A stretch of DNA of 64,000 nucleotides from Lytechinus variegatus. Taxonomy: Eukaryota; Echinodermata; Echinoidea; Temnopleuroida; Toxopneustidae. The stretch lies in the NCBI RefSeq assembly GCF_018143015.1, contig NC_054742.1, positions 59,652,853 through 59,716,852 on the forward strand, read 5' to 3'. The notes below the pieces were generated by a model. The model was given only the letters and a program-made list of their open reading frames with translations, was not told the origin of the DNA and did no database searches. The position numbers and the translations under genes are program-made. Positions 1 through 13,900 of the stretch are shown here, in pieces (within the stretch, counting starts at the first letter, position 1; each line of letters begins with the position of its first letter).

Positions 1-1040
1 TTAGAATGTCATTTGGAAAAATTTACAAGCGAAGTTTCATCAATTTTTTGTACAAAACGTTCGGAAATATTATAAAGAACAAAATAGATAATGATTACAA
101 GTAATGAATTCATATTTTTAGTGTAAATCCACAGACAAAAAAGAAGGCTTCAAAAAGATAAGTGTCCGGACACCCGACCCCCCATCCTACGAAATTGTCA
201 TTGCTTATAAACTTAGCCTTAACCTTAGAGTCCTCTGTTGGATCTGAAAATTAGAAGAAAGCTGTTGTTCGAACTTAGTTTAGTATGTTCTTTTCATGAA
301 AACTTGTATTAAGGTTGGTTATGGACAGCTGGCAGCCGTCTGTTTCGAGGAGTTTATTTTTAACAATAAATTTTTTTTTAATTTAGAATTTCTCCAAGTC
401 TCGTACACAGACGGCTCGCTATCATGCAGTCACCATTAGGGGACTTGCAATGCGAAATCCCCCCGTTGGGGCTCTTCAAATTTTGTCTTTAATGAATAAA
501 AATTTTGAAAATTAACGTGACCAAAATGCAAATTAATATTCCAACTTGGCATTAATTGCCAAAAAAACAGAAAAATCAAGTTAAAAGGAACAAAAACTGT
601 GACTTACCTCGGCTTTCGCGAAAGATCACTTCCCTGTTTTATCCGATCTTAAGTACATAAACATATGGCCATTGAGTCCCCTGTACAGATCGTGCTAGAA
701 CTTTAGTCTCTGTATTTGGTGAGTGAAGCCAACGGAGTTCAGCTGAACACCAACATAACATAGAGACCAAAGATTTTGGTCTAGGTTGGTTAATGTAATT
801 CTTATTATTCCATGGATGTCATTGTCAAATTCTTTCTTTGCCAAAATGAGTTTGCTTCTACTCTCTCTAAGACTCTAGTTCTACTTATTTTTGGTGAATT
901 GTCAAGAGAACAGACCAGGGATAGGGTCCACTTCTGGGAGTATGTTTTTTAATTCTGAGGCCGTGTGAGGGGGCAATAAAAAGCTCTCCTGACTTACTTT
1001 TCATGAGAGCAGTAGCACTACAAAAGTTTCTTCTTTGACA
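1..1040. other. Upstream flank, no supported gene
   Basis: AT-rich sequence upstream of the first visible POFUT2 exon. I looked for a signal-peptide exon to complete POFUT2 and found none I could support. The missing N-terminal exon is probably beyond the window edge. Confidence 0.5.
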
Positions 1041-1193
1041 CATAAAATAAGGCATGTAAGGAGGTGTTTAAGGGAAATAGGGGGGGGGGATGAAAGAAAG
1101 AAACAAATGATGAGAGAAGGAAGAAGGGATGAAAGTGAGAAATTAAGAAATGAAATAAAGCCAAAGAAAGAAAGAAAGTAAAGGGAAGTTACA

Positions 1194-1225
<32 letters not shown>

Positions 1226-1410
1226 AAAGGGGGACAAGGAGAATGAATGGAAGAAAATGGAAAATATGAAATAAAGAATGAAAGGTAAAATGAAGAAAGA
1301 ACAAAGGACACATATAATCTGGAAGAAAGAGAAAAAGTGCTAAAGAAAAAAAAGAAGGAGAGCAAAAAAGAAAAGAAAAGAAGAGGAAGAAAGAAAAAGC
1401 TGAAAAAAAA
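1041..1410. repeat. Purine-rich tract with (GAAA)n microsatellite
   Basis: About 370 bases are almost purely A and G on the + strand, with a regular GAAA run near 1185-1227. Low-complexity reading frames on the minus strand (Phe/Ser/Leu only) are artefacts of this tract. Long purine mirror tracts can adopt triplex DNA. Confidence 0.85.
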
Positions 1411-1724
1411 ATCACTCGCTCTATAATTTAAACTTGCAGCTAGAGGTCATGGTCCTGACATAGAAAACAAAATTTGCCAAGCTAGAGTTATTGAATCAAT
1501 AAAATACAATAAAATATAAGTACATACACCCTCTTGTACACACTCCTTACCATCTAATCATGATTCATAGCTCTTTTCCGTAAAAAAAGGTGAGTGTAGT
1601 GGAAGGTACTCTCTTGAGTCTCCCCTCAACTTCTCTTTAGTTTTTTTTTTAGAAAAATAATAAATTATAATCATTTGTTCACAATCATTTCCGTATTTTC
1701 ACTTTTGTCTCTAAATTGATACAG

Positions 1725-1975
1725 GTTTCTATTGTACGATGTGAATCCAGGAGAAGGCTTCAATCTGAGAAGAGATGTTTACATGAGAATAGCAAACCTG
1801 GTCAAGAGGCTTCTAGAGAAAGACAACTGGGTTCTTGTTCTTCCACCCTGGGGCAGGCTCTACCATTGGAAGTCAAGGAACATGCAGCAAATAAGGATAC
1901 CGTGGTCTACCTTCTTTGATGTGGAGAGTTTGAATCGCCATGTTCCGGTCATTGAGTTTGAAGATTATATAAAGA
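1725..1975 (+). CDS. POFUT2: POFUT2 exon A (first in window)
   Basis: Acceptor ...TTGATACAG, donor A|GTAAGA. The exon starts with the last base of a split codon and ends with the first base of the next. It encodes the N-terminal Rossmann-like lobe beginning [11 protein letters not shown] and ending FEDYIK. NPGEG carries the glutamate that acts as catalytic base in the human enzyme. The upstream signal-peptide exon is not visible in 1-1724. Confidence 0.95.
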
Positions 1976-4900
1976 GTAAGATCTGCAGATCATTTGAGGC
2001 TTCATTCTTCATGTATTAAATTTTTATATCTGGGGCAAGGTCACTTTTCAAATGGATATATTTTCATATTACAGCATAAATGGGGAAAAAAATTATCTGG
2101 TAAAGAAGTATCCAAGGCAAGTATTAAAGTCAATAGGACATCTAAGTGGTTGGCTTTGGGTTCCTGGCTCTATACCTGTATGTGTATTTATGTTTGAGAT
2201 TTTTTTTTATGTCTATCAAAAATGAATTGCAATTTTTGGCTCACATGCATAGCAGAGTGAGACTATAGGCGCCGCTTTTCCGACGGCGGCGGCGTCAACA
2301 TCAAATCTTAACCTGAGGTTAAGTTTTTGAAATGACATCATAACTTAGAAAGTATATGGACCTAGTTCATGAAACTTAGCCATAAGGTTAATCAAGTATT
2401 ACTGAACATCCTGCTTGATTTTTATGTCACATGACCAAGGTCAAAGGTCATTTAGGGTCAATTAACTTAGACCATGTTGGAGGAATCAACATCAAAATCT
2501 TAACCTGAAGTTAAGTTTTTGAAATGTCATCATAACTTAGAAAATATATGGACCTAGTTTATGAAACTTGGACATAAGGTTAATCAAGTATCACTGAACA
2601 TCCTGCATGATTTTTATGTCACATGACCAAGGTCAAAGGTCATTTAGGGTCAATGAACTTTGGCCGAATTGGGGTTTTCTATTGGTCACATGATCAAGGT
2701 CAAAGGTCATGTTAGGTCAATGAACTTTGGCCATGTTGGGGTTTTTGTCTCACCTGCGAAGCAAAGTGAGACTATAGGCGCCGCTTTTCCGACGGCGGCG
2801 GCGACGGCGGCGGCGGCGGCGGCGGCGGCGTCAACATCAAATCTTAACCTGAGGTTAAGTTTTTTAAATAACATCATAACTTAGAAAGTATATGGACCTA
2901 GTTCATGAAACTTGGCCATAAGGTTAATCAAGTATTACTGAACATCCTATTAGAGTTTCATGTCACATGACCAAGGTCAAAGGTCATTTAGGGTCAATGA
3001 ACTTAGACCATGTTGGAGGAATCAACATCGAAATCTTAACCTGTGGTTAAGTTTTTGAAATGTCATCATAACTTAGAAAATATATGGACCTAGTTCATGA
3101 AACTTGGACATAAGGTTAATCAAGTATCACTGAACATCCTGCATGAGTTTCACGTCACATGACCAAGGTCAAAGGTCATTTAGGGTCAATGAACTTTGGC
3201 CGAATTGGAGATATCTGTTGAATTCCCATCATAACTTTGAAAATTTATGGATCTGATTCATGAAACTTGGACATAATAGTAATCAAGCATCACTGAAAAT
3301 TTTGTGCAAGTTTCAGGTCTCATGATTAAGGTCAAAGGTCATTAGGGTCAATGAACTTTGGCCGAATCGGGGGTATCTGTTGAATTACCATCATAACTTT
3401 GGAAGTTTATTGGGCTAGTTCATTAAACTTGGACATTAGAGTAATCAAGTATCACTGAACATCCTGTGCACATTTCAGGTCACATGACCAAGGTCAAAGG
3501 TCAATGAACTTTGGCCGAATTGGGTGTATCTGTTGAATTACCATCATAACTTTGAAAGTTTATGGATCTGATTCATGAAACTTGTACATAAGAGTAATCA
3601 AGTATCACTGAATATCCTGTTTGAGTTTCAGGTCACATGATCATGGTCAAAGGTCATGTAAGGTCAATGAACTTTGGCCATGTTGGGGTTTTTTGGTGAA
3701 TAACCATCATATCTCTGTAAGTTTATTGGTCTAGTTCATAAAAAGTGGACATAAGAGTAACCATATATCACTGAACATCTTGTGCGAGTTAGAGTAGTAT
3801 TCAAAGTCAGCACTGCTGCTATATTGAACCGCGTGATGCAGGTGAGACGGCCAGAGGCATTCCACTTGTTTGTTGAATAACCATCATATCTCTGTAAGTT
3901 TATTGGTCTAGTTCATAAAAAGTGGACATAAGAGTAACCATGTATCACTGAACATCTTGTGCGAGTTAGAGTAGTTTTCAAAGTCAGCACTGCTGCTATA
4001 TTGAACCGTGTGATGCAGGTGAGACAGCCAGAGGCATTCCACTTGTTACAATTCATTCATAAATCTAAGTGCTTGGAGGTATGATTGCATACATTTTGAG
4101 ATTTTGTAACCTGCCTCACCTTTTATGCTTAAACTTGCCTAACATTTAGATTCTGCCTAAACTTTTAGTTATCCAATCGTCCTAACTTTTTTTTTAATAT
4201 GTGTCCAATGTTTTTTTGCTTTGAATTCCATCACAGTTACTGGGGAAGCAGCTATTGATGAGCATGTGTACCTTCAGAGTTACAAGGAAGGTTGGACCGA
4301 TGGTAAATGGGAAGAGAGGATGCATGAAAGAGAGTGCAATGATCAACCCACCTACCAAAAGAATGGCGAAGGGAAATACAGGGGCTGGTACTGGGGGTAC
4401 TCGGAAGCCTATGCAAGAAACTTCAGGTGTCTTTCAATTCAGGGTGTTGCTGGCACCCTCGTCCCCTACCTCACAAAGAATATTACTGCTAGGTGAGTCA
4501 TTCTTGTGATCAATGTCTCCCTTGTTTCATTTAGATCGATTTAAGTTACCTTAATTATTACTTTAATTAGTGCTGTGTGTTTTTTTTTATCAGAGTATGA
4601 GTCTGAAGCTATCATAAAATCTAATGTTAGATTTTATGATAGGGATAATATACATTTGTTGTGGAGATTATGGACTCTATCCACACGCACACCACCAAAT
4701 CTCTTTGACCACAGAAGTGTGTTCGACATAGGCAAACTATTGTTTTGCATATTCTGGAATTAAATAATGCTTCAAACAAGTAATGGAGATTCACTGATGC
4801 AAGGATGTTTGACTGTTGCAGAAAGAATTTAACTCATTCACATGAATTTGAATACATTTGCTGCCTAGCCTACCAGGAATTTAAGCTATAAAATAAGAGA

Positions 4901-7900
4901 TTAGTTAAGGAAACATTTCATTCTTTTACATGTGCTTTGATCTTCAGATCAGTTATGATCGACAGAGCAGAAACTGCCCTGCATGACACATTTGGGAGGT
5001 CTCTATATTGGGAAGTAAGTTGTTTGTAGCAAAAAATATTCAATCGTTTTTGCCTGCAGTGGGTTTTGCGGTCACTTATATTTCTTGCACAAGTTTGTTT
5101 GTCTTGTGAAACTGTTTTGCATTCAAAGGCACCTTTGCTCACTTCTTTCACTTTCAATGGCTTGTTTCCTTTCTTATCAGTGGATGCTTACTTTATATGC
5201 AATCATTGTCATATATTATCTTCTCTCTACGTTCCAGTCTAAAATCACCATTCTTAATATGTACATTACAGAAGTATGTAGACATGAAATTGTAGCATGT
5301 TATTTGTTGTGTATTACTATAAGTAGTAGAAACCAGTTTCGGATCATATTTGTAGTGTTTCACTGTAATGGTGGTGGTAGCCTTAGCATAATGAGATAAA
5401 TTATAACATTGTTTTCAACAAAGTGAGTGAAAAAAATATGCCTCGAAAATTGCCAACTATATTTCCTGAAAGAGTTTCATCTCTCAAATATTTTGTACTT
5501 TTTTCCATATGATATGTTAAGTGCTTTTACCAGAATGTATTGTTTGAGTTCTTGTGATGTGAAATTTGATTTAAGATGCAAAGATGGTATAAAGATTTGA
5601 ATGCAGTGAAGAATGAAGAAAATCCTACAAGAATTACAGTAAAATTGATTGCAAGATACCTACATGTATTTGAACATGAGCATTGGTTGATAAAAACAAA
5701 ATTGCAATGAAGTTTACTGGAACTGAGATCTCATGGATTTCTGCATTCATTCATTGCATTCATGCTTTACTTTGACACAAATCTAATGGTACATTACATC
5801 AAAAAACAACTCCTGATTTTCCAGATATGAATGATATCAAATAATTAGGGAAAATATACTCTTTCAGGATATTTGCAATATGTGCTCATGACAAAGACAT
5901 TCAGCAAATTGTCAATTTTAGAGGTGTTGTTTTTTTCTACCCACATGTTAGAGTGAACACATATTCATGTACATGTTGTAACAAAATGTCCTACTTTTGT
6001 ACAGTCTTTTTGGTCAAACTGAGGTGACTAACCCTTCTATTTCTCTCTTTTCTTTTTACTGAGCCACTTTGGATCAAACAAATTATTTTATTTTACATTG
6101 TCATTATGCAATTTACTTTTATTTTCTTTGGAATGGTCAACAACACATAGTAAACACAATTGTGATAAAATGATATAACTTTTAAAATCTGTATTTGTAT
6201 TATTTAAGCCAAAACTATTTTTAAAGATTGTCCTTATGTTGCCTCATTCCTTTTTAACACAGAGGTAGTCTTGTGGGTTCTTTATCCCGAATGCTAGCAA
6301 TCACACGTGAAATGGGTATTAATAAGTAACTCAAAATTTTCTGATACAAATCAATAGGATCTGCTGTATGTGAGTAAAATCTGTTTGATGTCAAATTGGC
6401 AGTGCAAGGAAAATGATGCAATCAATATTTATGCATTTATCCATGTTGGTATTTTTTATTTTCATATTAAAAAAATAATAATTCAAACTGGATACCATAA
6501 AAGATATTGAAAATAATTCAATTGTTGGCAATCTTCAGTGTGGTCGCATTATGCCACTTAGATTTCAAGATTTCGCAAAATTAGGTCAATGTGAATTACC
6601 CAGGTTTAGATCTATATGGTGACGGGTAACCTTAGTAACAAACTGTATATTTTAAACATTCTTATGAAACCATTGCATTCCGCAATTACATTAGTTTTAT
6701 TAGTGTAATCTATTTCTATAACATTTTCCATCACATTGTTATCCTTTCCTCCCTGTATCCTTCATTATTGGTGAAATCCTTTGTAGATCTGTTGTTTTAT
6801 CCCGCTGTGAAGAAGTTCTTCATGATCACTACGGACAAACCCAATACTGGAATGTAAGTTCACAGTGGATAGCATCACTTTGGATTATTGTTTTGATATT
6901 TCAAGTTTCACTCGGGTTCTCAAAACTTGACGTTGTGTGGAGGTGTATCCTTATTCCCAAGCACCTTCATTAATTCCATCATATCAAATACAACATATTC
7001 ATGAAATTCATCAAACTTCAAACATACATAAAATACCTGCAGAAAATAGAGATGTAAAATTTTTGCCAAGATCTTTTTCAAAATATAAGCTTAATCGTGA
7101 CCACTTTCTTTGCATGTGCAACATTTTAGTGACTTGAAAATGATACTGCATTTCCAGTATTTTCTGTGAGAAAATTTTCTGTTGGCCATTTTGTTTTTTA
7201 AGAAAATGAAGGCATTGAAATTGTGTATTTCCCTTTTTTATATATATTTATTCCCTATAGGAAAATGTTTTGAAGTTCTAGGCATATTATTTGAAGTTAT
7301 TCCTGAACATTGCATAATTGTGTGCAATTTGGTAATTATTATGCTGGTCGGCAGTGGCATAATAAGCCAAAAAGGGGGCTCTATACATCTATGGCGAATC
7401 AAATAAAATTGATAAAAAGTCGCAAGCGAAGCAAGCAAGCAAAAATAATGACATTTTATTACAAATTCCAAGTGTGTGATAGATTTTGACATAATATTAA
7501 GAAAAAGATATATTTTACCCTTATCCCTTTCCTTTTCTTTTTTTTTCTTGGTCCTGATTTTTTTTTGGGGGGAGGGGCAAGAACACCCCCCCCCCATTTG
7601 TACGCCAGTGCTGGTGTGTAATACAAAAGCTTTCTACACCTCCATGTATACTCACTTTGTGGGCTATAATATAAGGGAAAATAAAAGGAGCAGAAAGATA
7701 CAAGGAGTATTATGATACATGTATATCTGAGCATTGTTAGGAATAAGTAAAAAGAGGAATTACAAAAAAAATTACATTATGAATTATTCATAATTGAATG
7801 CATGATGACTACTAAGTCACAATATTTTAATTACATTTTTGCATTGTGATAATATTGTTATGATTGATGGGCTATATTTTCTGATTATTGAAAGCACATT

Positions 7901-10900
7901 CTGATGGAAAAAATATTTCTTTGAAAGAGATATGGCGATGCTACATCATGTCTGATACTGCATCTCTTATTTATTTCTGTACTTATGGCTGTTTAACATT
8001 TGTTGTGTTTGTGGCAAAACTATGTGTACATACCACAATCCCTCTTTTAGCTCACTAAAAATGTCTGAATGTTTACCCCCTTAAGTTCATGTGTGCCCAA
8101 CAGTTTTTATTTTCCAGTTTATAACAACTACCGCACCGGTGTTAACACAGGAAGCTGTGTGGATTCATTTCAGGGAATTTTTTTAATTTGATCTTTCTGA
8201 TTGCGTGTAAGATCCATCTTCAGCTCATATCTAGGGCCTATTGCACAAAATCTGTGCTAAATTATATGAAGCAAAAAATGTCAAAACTTTGTTTACTCTC
8301 TATGTTTCTTCATGTGGACAATCTTCTTTTTACATGATTTATTGGTAAAGAAAAAAAATATCTTACCATTCCCAATCAAATGATATAGATTATAATCTTT
8401 TTATTTTTAGTGCTTAATGTGGTGATAAATTTAAATCCTACTGTAAAATATTGTTTTTTTCAATAAATACTTGGATAAACCCATACTAATACTGCAGTGT
8501 TAAGTTACACAGGAGTGCTGAATACAGGCACAAATGTAATATTGTCTTGTAATGTTTCCCTGAGTTTGCTAACCAATTTTCGTTTACTAACTTTTCCTTC
8601 AGCTCACTTAACTGTGTAATTGTTCAATTTTCCAAATAACCACGCTATGCTTTCTTGCATTTATCAAAGCCATGTCTGTGAATGTGTCTTTTACTAAAGT
8701 TCAATCATTTTTTTTTTCAAATCTTTTGAATGTTCTATTGATAGTTCTTATACTGTGTGGTGTTGAATGCTGTAGAGCCACTCTCTGTTGCATCTTTGTC
8801 TTATTCATTCTGTCACAAATATGCATTCGCTTTGCTGCTTAAAATGGTGAAATTTATTGTAACGTGCTTGTAATAATGCTTGTATCCATATTTCATCCAC
8901 AAAACATTTAAATCATATGTGTATTCATAGTACAACAAAGTTCCATAAAAGTAGACAAAATATTCCAGAAAGCATTTTGATGTTTTTATTTGATCTAATT
9001 GCATGTTTTGCTTTTTAAACCCATATATTTCATCTACTATGAATTTGATCTACATGTAATTGACATTAGGTTTATAATACACTACATGTAAGTCTAATAC
9101 ACACTTACATGTAGTTTTAGTTTACTCTAGTAAACATTTGGTATAATTTCCCCTTTCTCTAAAATTACTTTTGACATTGTTTAATATTTTTTTGTTTATG
9201 AAGTAACCGTATTAAGACTGAGTGGTATTAGACCAAATGTGTGTTAAGACAAAATAGGTATAGCCTAACTGGAAATGAAACAAATTGGTTAATGTGCTAA
9301 ATGGTCCCAATGGCATTTAGAGCAAATGGTTAGTGTGGTATTTGAACAGGTTTTATATGAAGTAAGATTAGACCATGTGGGATGAGTCAAAATAATCCAT
9401 ATTGAATTACTTTGAATTGAAATTGATTCAGAATTGTAATGGATTTACTCAATTATGATATTTTTTTGTTAAAGGCAAGGCGAAGCTTGCGGTTTGCCAA
9501 GCATCTTAGAGACATCGGTGATGAGTTCCGTAAAACATACTTGGATTCCACTGATGCTAAAGATAAAACACCCGTTTTAGAAGACTGGAGAGAAATGAAG
9601 GTAAGATAAAAAAAAATGAAAAGAAATTGGCCAAAATGAATGAAATTGTGCTTTTTTATTTTTTTTCCTTTGTAAGAACAATCATTTTTGTGATAGTTTT
9701 TCAGCTTAGATTTAAAAAATTTTAGTTTGTAAAACTAGACCAGATCTAGGTCCATGATGTTATAGTGACAACTAATGTTGGTTTTACAGACTAAACTTTT
9801 TGAAATCTAAGCTGAAAAACTATCACCGAAATTTATTTCGATTATCTTTAAGGCAACATACTCAGCATAAAAACTTGGTATTGCCAGTAAGTTGCAGTCA
9901 CCACCCAGAAGTCCCTAGTTTGAAAACTGCTTGACTCTTTTAAGAACAGCCCCTTTTGTCTTTATTTGTCCCAGCCAACTCCAGGAAGCGCTGTAGGTGG
10001 TCCATATATCGCCGTTCATCTTCGGAGGCAAGATTATGCAAGGAGTAACAGGAAAGAAGTAGCATCCTTACCTAAAGCAGCTACACATATTAAAAAGAAG
10101 TTGAAGGAACTAAAACTCAAGAAGGTCTTTATAGCAACAGATGCACCTGTTAGCGGTATGTCATGTTTACCTCTGGCAATAATGTGTACAAGTCCTTTAC
10201 TGTTTACAGGGCGGCATTTAGTGAAAAAACCAAGGGAGAAATAAATAGAAATAGAGAGAGAAAAGTAAGACAAGAGAAGAAAAGTTATAAAAAGAGGCAT
10301 ATAGGTCATGTCACTTCATTTATACCTCTATTTATCAAGTAAGAATTTAAAAAATGTATCTTAGCTCACCACCCCCACCCCCATCAAAATACCCTTGTGC
10401 CATCCCTGAATGTATGTAGCTTTTCTTTTGGGGGAGGTCATTATGAATTTGGTACTGATCAAACAGAAAAATCAGGGGAACATGAACTGCCAGAAGTTTG
10501 AAGGAAAAAGTACATTGACCGGTTACACTTCGTAATTCCGAAACACGTAAATTGCCTATACCTCGATGTTCATTAATCCGAAAACATTAAAGGGTTCGTT
10601 AATCCAAACATTTGTGGCGTTATTCCGAAGGTTCGATAATCTGAAAACAAAATAAGGTTCGATGTTCCGAAGGTTTGTTAATCCGAAAACGAAATAAGGT
10701 TCATTAATCATTACGTTTTCAGGCTAGTGAACCTTCGGAATTACGAACCTCACTTTGTTTTCGGATTAACGAACCTTCAGAATTACGAACCTCACTTTGT
10801 TTTCGGACTAACGAACCTTCGGAATTACAAACCTCATTTCGTTTTTTGACTTACGAACCTTCGGAATTATGAACCTGTGGAATATCCTATCCTTCGGAAT

Positions 10901-13900
10901 TGCGAATGTATGCGCTTTGACCAAGGGGTGTTTTTCACTGTAACAAAGGGCCGAATTCACAAAGGTGGTTTTGAAAACCCACGGTTGAGTCCATGGTTTA
11001 TGCAGATTTCTTAGGCTTATCCATGGTTAGTCCATGGTTTATGCAGATTACACGAATGCACACTGCTCCGGTCTGATCTTCAACCCGTTATCAGCTCATC
11101 TCATCAGTAAAACATCATGTCTGGAAGAGGAAAGAGTAAAACTAACTTAGGCTTATTTTACCGTGTATATTAAAAAATGCCCAATACTGATGCGCGCTTT
11201 TGTCACAGTGCGCCAAATTGACGCCTGTTGCCGAGGTTACCCATGCTAATTTATTCATGAGTCCACTGTTTTGAATTAATGAGTCCACTCTTCAAACAGT
11301 GGACTCGTGAATAAAATATCGTATCTAACTATGGTAACAGGCGTCAATTTGGCGTACTGTGACATAAGCGCCCAACAGCATTGGACATTTTTTATACATG
11401 CGCTTGATACGTGCTAAATTGAGCGTAATTTATACAGGAAATCTGCATAAACCATGGATTCAACCGTGGCTTTTCAAAACCACCTTTGTGAATTTGAGTC
11501 CCAGTTGCGTGCTGTATAAAAGGCATCAACACATTGGTCACACCATAGTAAGAGGACGTACACTACTGTATATTAATTATATCATGTGCACGTCAGCATT
11601 TATTAAGCATGACTCAATGCTAGTCAACCTTAAAACTTTTTGACCCCCTCCTCCCTCCCTGTACATGCTCTTCTAGATACATGTATATGCTGTGAAAGAA
11701 CCAAATATGTATTTGGTGTAGACTCGAGCCGCAAACATACATGCATTATCTTGGAAGGGGGATGTATTTTACCTTTTCTCCACATGATTACCACGTGATT
11801 AATGCCAATGTACTCATTCCAAACAGAGCTACCAAGTCTCGCGCATTATGCGTGAGACTCAAGCATTTTGGCCTCTTGTTCATCCCCTCAAATCTCTGTC
11901 TCACGCAAATTTCACAGCCTATCCCCATATACATTGTACACAATGTCTGTGATCTCACTCAGATTCACAGAAAATCTCACGCATAGCTGGTCTTTGAACT
12001 TGGCATCTCTGTCCAAATGATATCTCTGTCACCATTTAACAATATACACGTAGAGAGTGTTTTATATGGCTGCAAATTCAGTTCATACATGCCCAAACAT
12101 TCGAAACAGATAGAGAGATATGTCAACATTAGATAAGACTTGAAATTAGCTGAGGAAAAAATTTCAAAAGTTGAATAAAATGAACTAATTCATTTTTTCA
12201 GGTGGTACTATTAAATGGCAGTATATGAAAGGGCCTTCAAGCTTTGGAAAGTATCCACCCACACTTCAACTATGATTCATTTTATCTCTATCTTACACAG
12301 AAATTGACCAGTTAAAAGTTCATCTGAAGGGGTTTGAAGTATATAACTATATACCTCCCAGGACTGTTCATGATAAATTCATGGATGGTGGTGTCGCTAT
12401 TATAGACCAGTGGATCTGTGCTCATGCAAGGTAGGTGCTCTTTGATTGCACAATGCAAGAATTATATTCCCCAGGAAGTGGAGACTGCACACATTGCATG
12501 TGATGTGGTTAAGCTCGGTTAAACTATTTACATGTACTTCCATATACGGTTCTTGATAAATACTTGAAGAGCTGCCAGCTAGTACTGATTTTCAGTATTT
12601 AGTACTGAAAAATGAGAATACTTGTGGTTTCATACAAAATACTAATTTTCAGCTTGTGTGTTTTCCTATGGTATTTCTTCGAAAATATTGATTTCCTCAC
12701 CAAAATACTGATTTTCAGTTTTTAGAATACTCAACAGTTCTTGTTCTGGTTGGCAGCTCTTCATGAATGATGGTATTGCTATTACAAACCAATGGATAGT
12801 TTTTCTTATTGCACATTGCTTAAATACTCCCCAGGAAGTGGAGATTGTGCGTACATTATATGTGGTAAAGCGAGGTTAAACTATCGGCTCGGTGTAAAAA
12901 TGGCAGAGGTAAAAATGGCAGAGGTAAAAATGGCAGAGGTAAAAATGGCAAAGGTAAAAATGGCAGAGGTAATAATGGCAGAGGTAAAAATGGCCGAGGT
13001 AAAAATGGCAGAGGTAATAATGGCTGAGGTAAAAATGGCAGAGGTAAAAATGGCAGAGGTAATAATGGCAGAGGTAAAAATGGCAGAGGTAAAAATGGCA
13101 GAGGTAATAATGGCAGAGGTAAAAATGGCAGAGGTAAAAATGGCAAAGGTAAAAATGGCAGAGGTAAAAATGGCAGAGGTAATAATGGCAGAGGTAAAAA
13201 TGGCAGAGGTAATAATGGCAGAGGTAAAAATGGCAGAGGTAATAATGGCAGAGGTAAAAATGGCAGAGGTCATAATGGTATAGGTAAAAAGAGTCTTCAA
13301 CCCCCATGAAAAAAAAAATCAAAAGGCCCCCGCATGTAAGCCCTACATAGATTAACTAAGAAAGGTTCTAAGAAAATAAAAATAATGGAAAGGGTGACAT
13401 TCTTAAAATCATAGATAGATCGTCTGCACCAAATTTATAATCTTTTGGCTAGAATATCTTATTTTTTCTGGACTCTCATGGACGGCCTTCTCATGTCAAA
13501 TCGCTGTATTAGTATTCAAATTTGAAGCACACTCTTGATCGCAATTGTATTTAATTCATTACAGGGGAAGTTCAACCTCGGTTAAAAGTCATTGTAGAAT
13601 AGCAGAAAAAGATAAAATGATAATGGTGAGGGTTTTAGGAAATCAATCAAAGATTTAAAAAGCTATACTTTTATATTTCAATGGTGACGTCATTTGCGAG
13701 CAGCTTTCCCATATTTGGTGTATAGAAAATGTTAATGAAATGTAATTTTCTAAAATCCAAAGGTTTTTTTTATCTTCAGTATATATCAAGAGACAAATCA
13801 TTTCACTGACGCTCCTGAAATATTTTTAAAAGCAATTATGAACCATTTTTAGTGCATAAAATGTCATGGGGCAGCTTCCCATATATGACGTCAAACCCTT

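Noticed and set aside
661-900. Possible signal-peptide exon for POFUT2 (ATGAGTTTGCTTCTACTC)
   Set aside because: The frame stops after about ten codons and no suitable donor follows.
1001-1415. Phe/Ser/Leu-rich minus-strand frames
   Set aside because: Translation of a purine-rich simple-sequence tract.
12792-13322. Long reading frames on both strands ((VKMAE)n, (FTSAI)n, (LCHFY)n)
   Set aside because: A 15-bp repeat keeps frames open automatically. All six frames behave alike, and there is no start or splice context.
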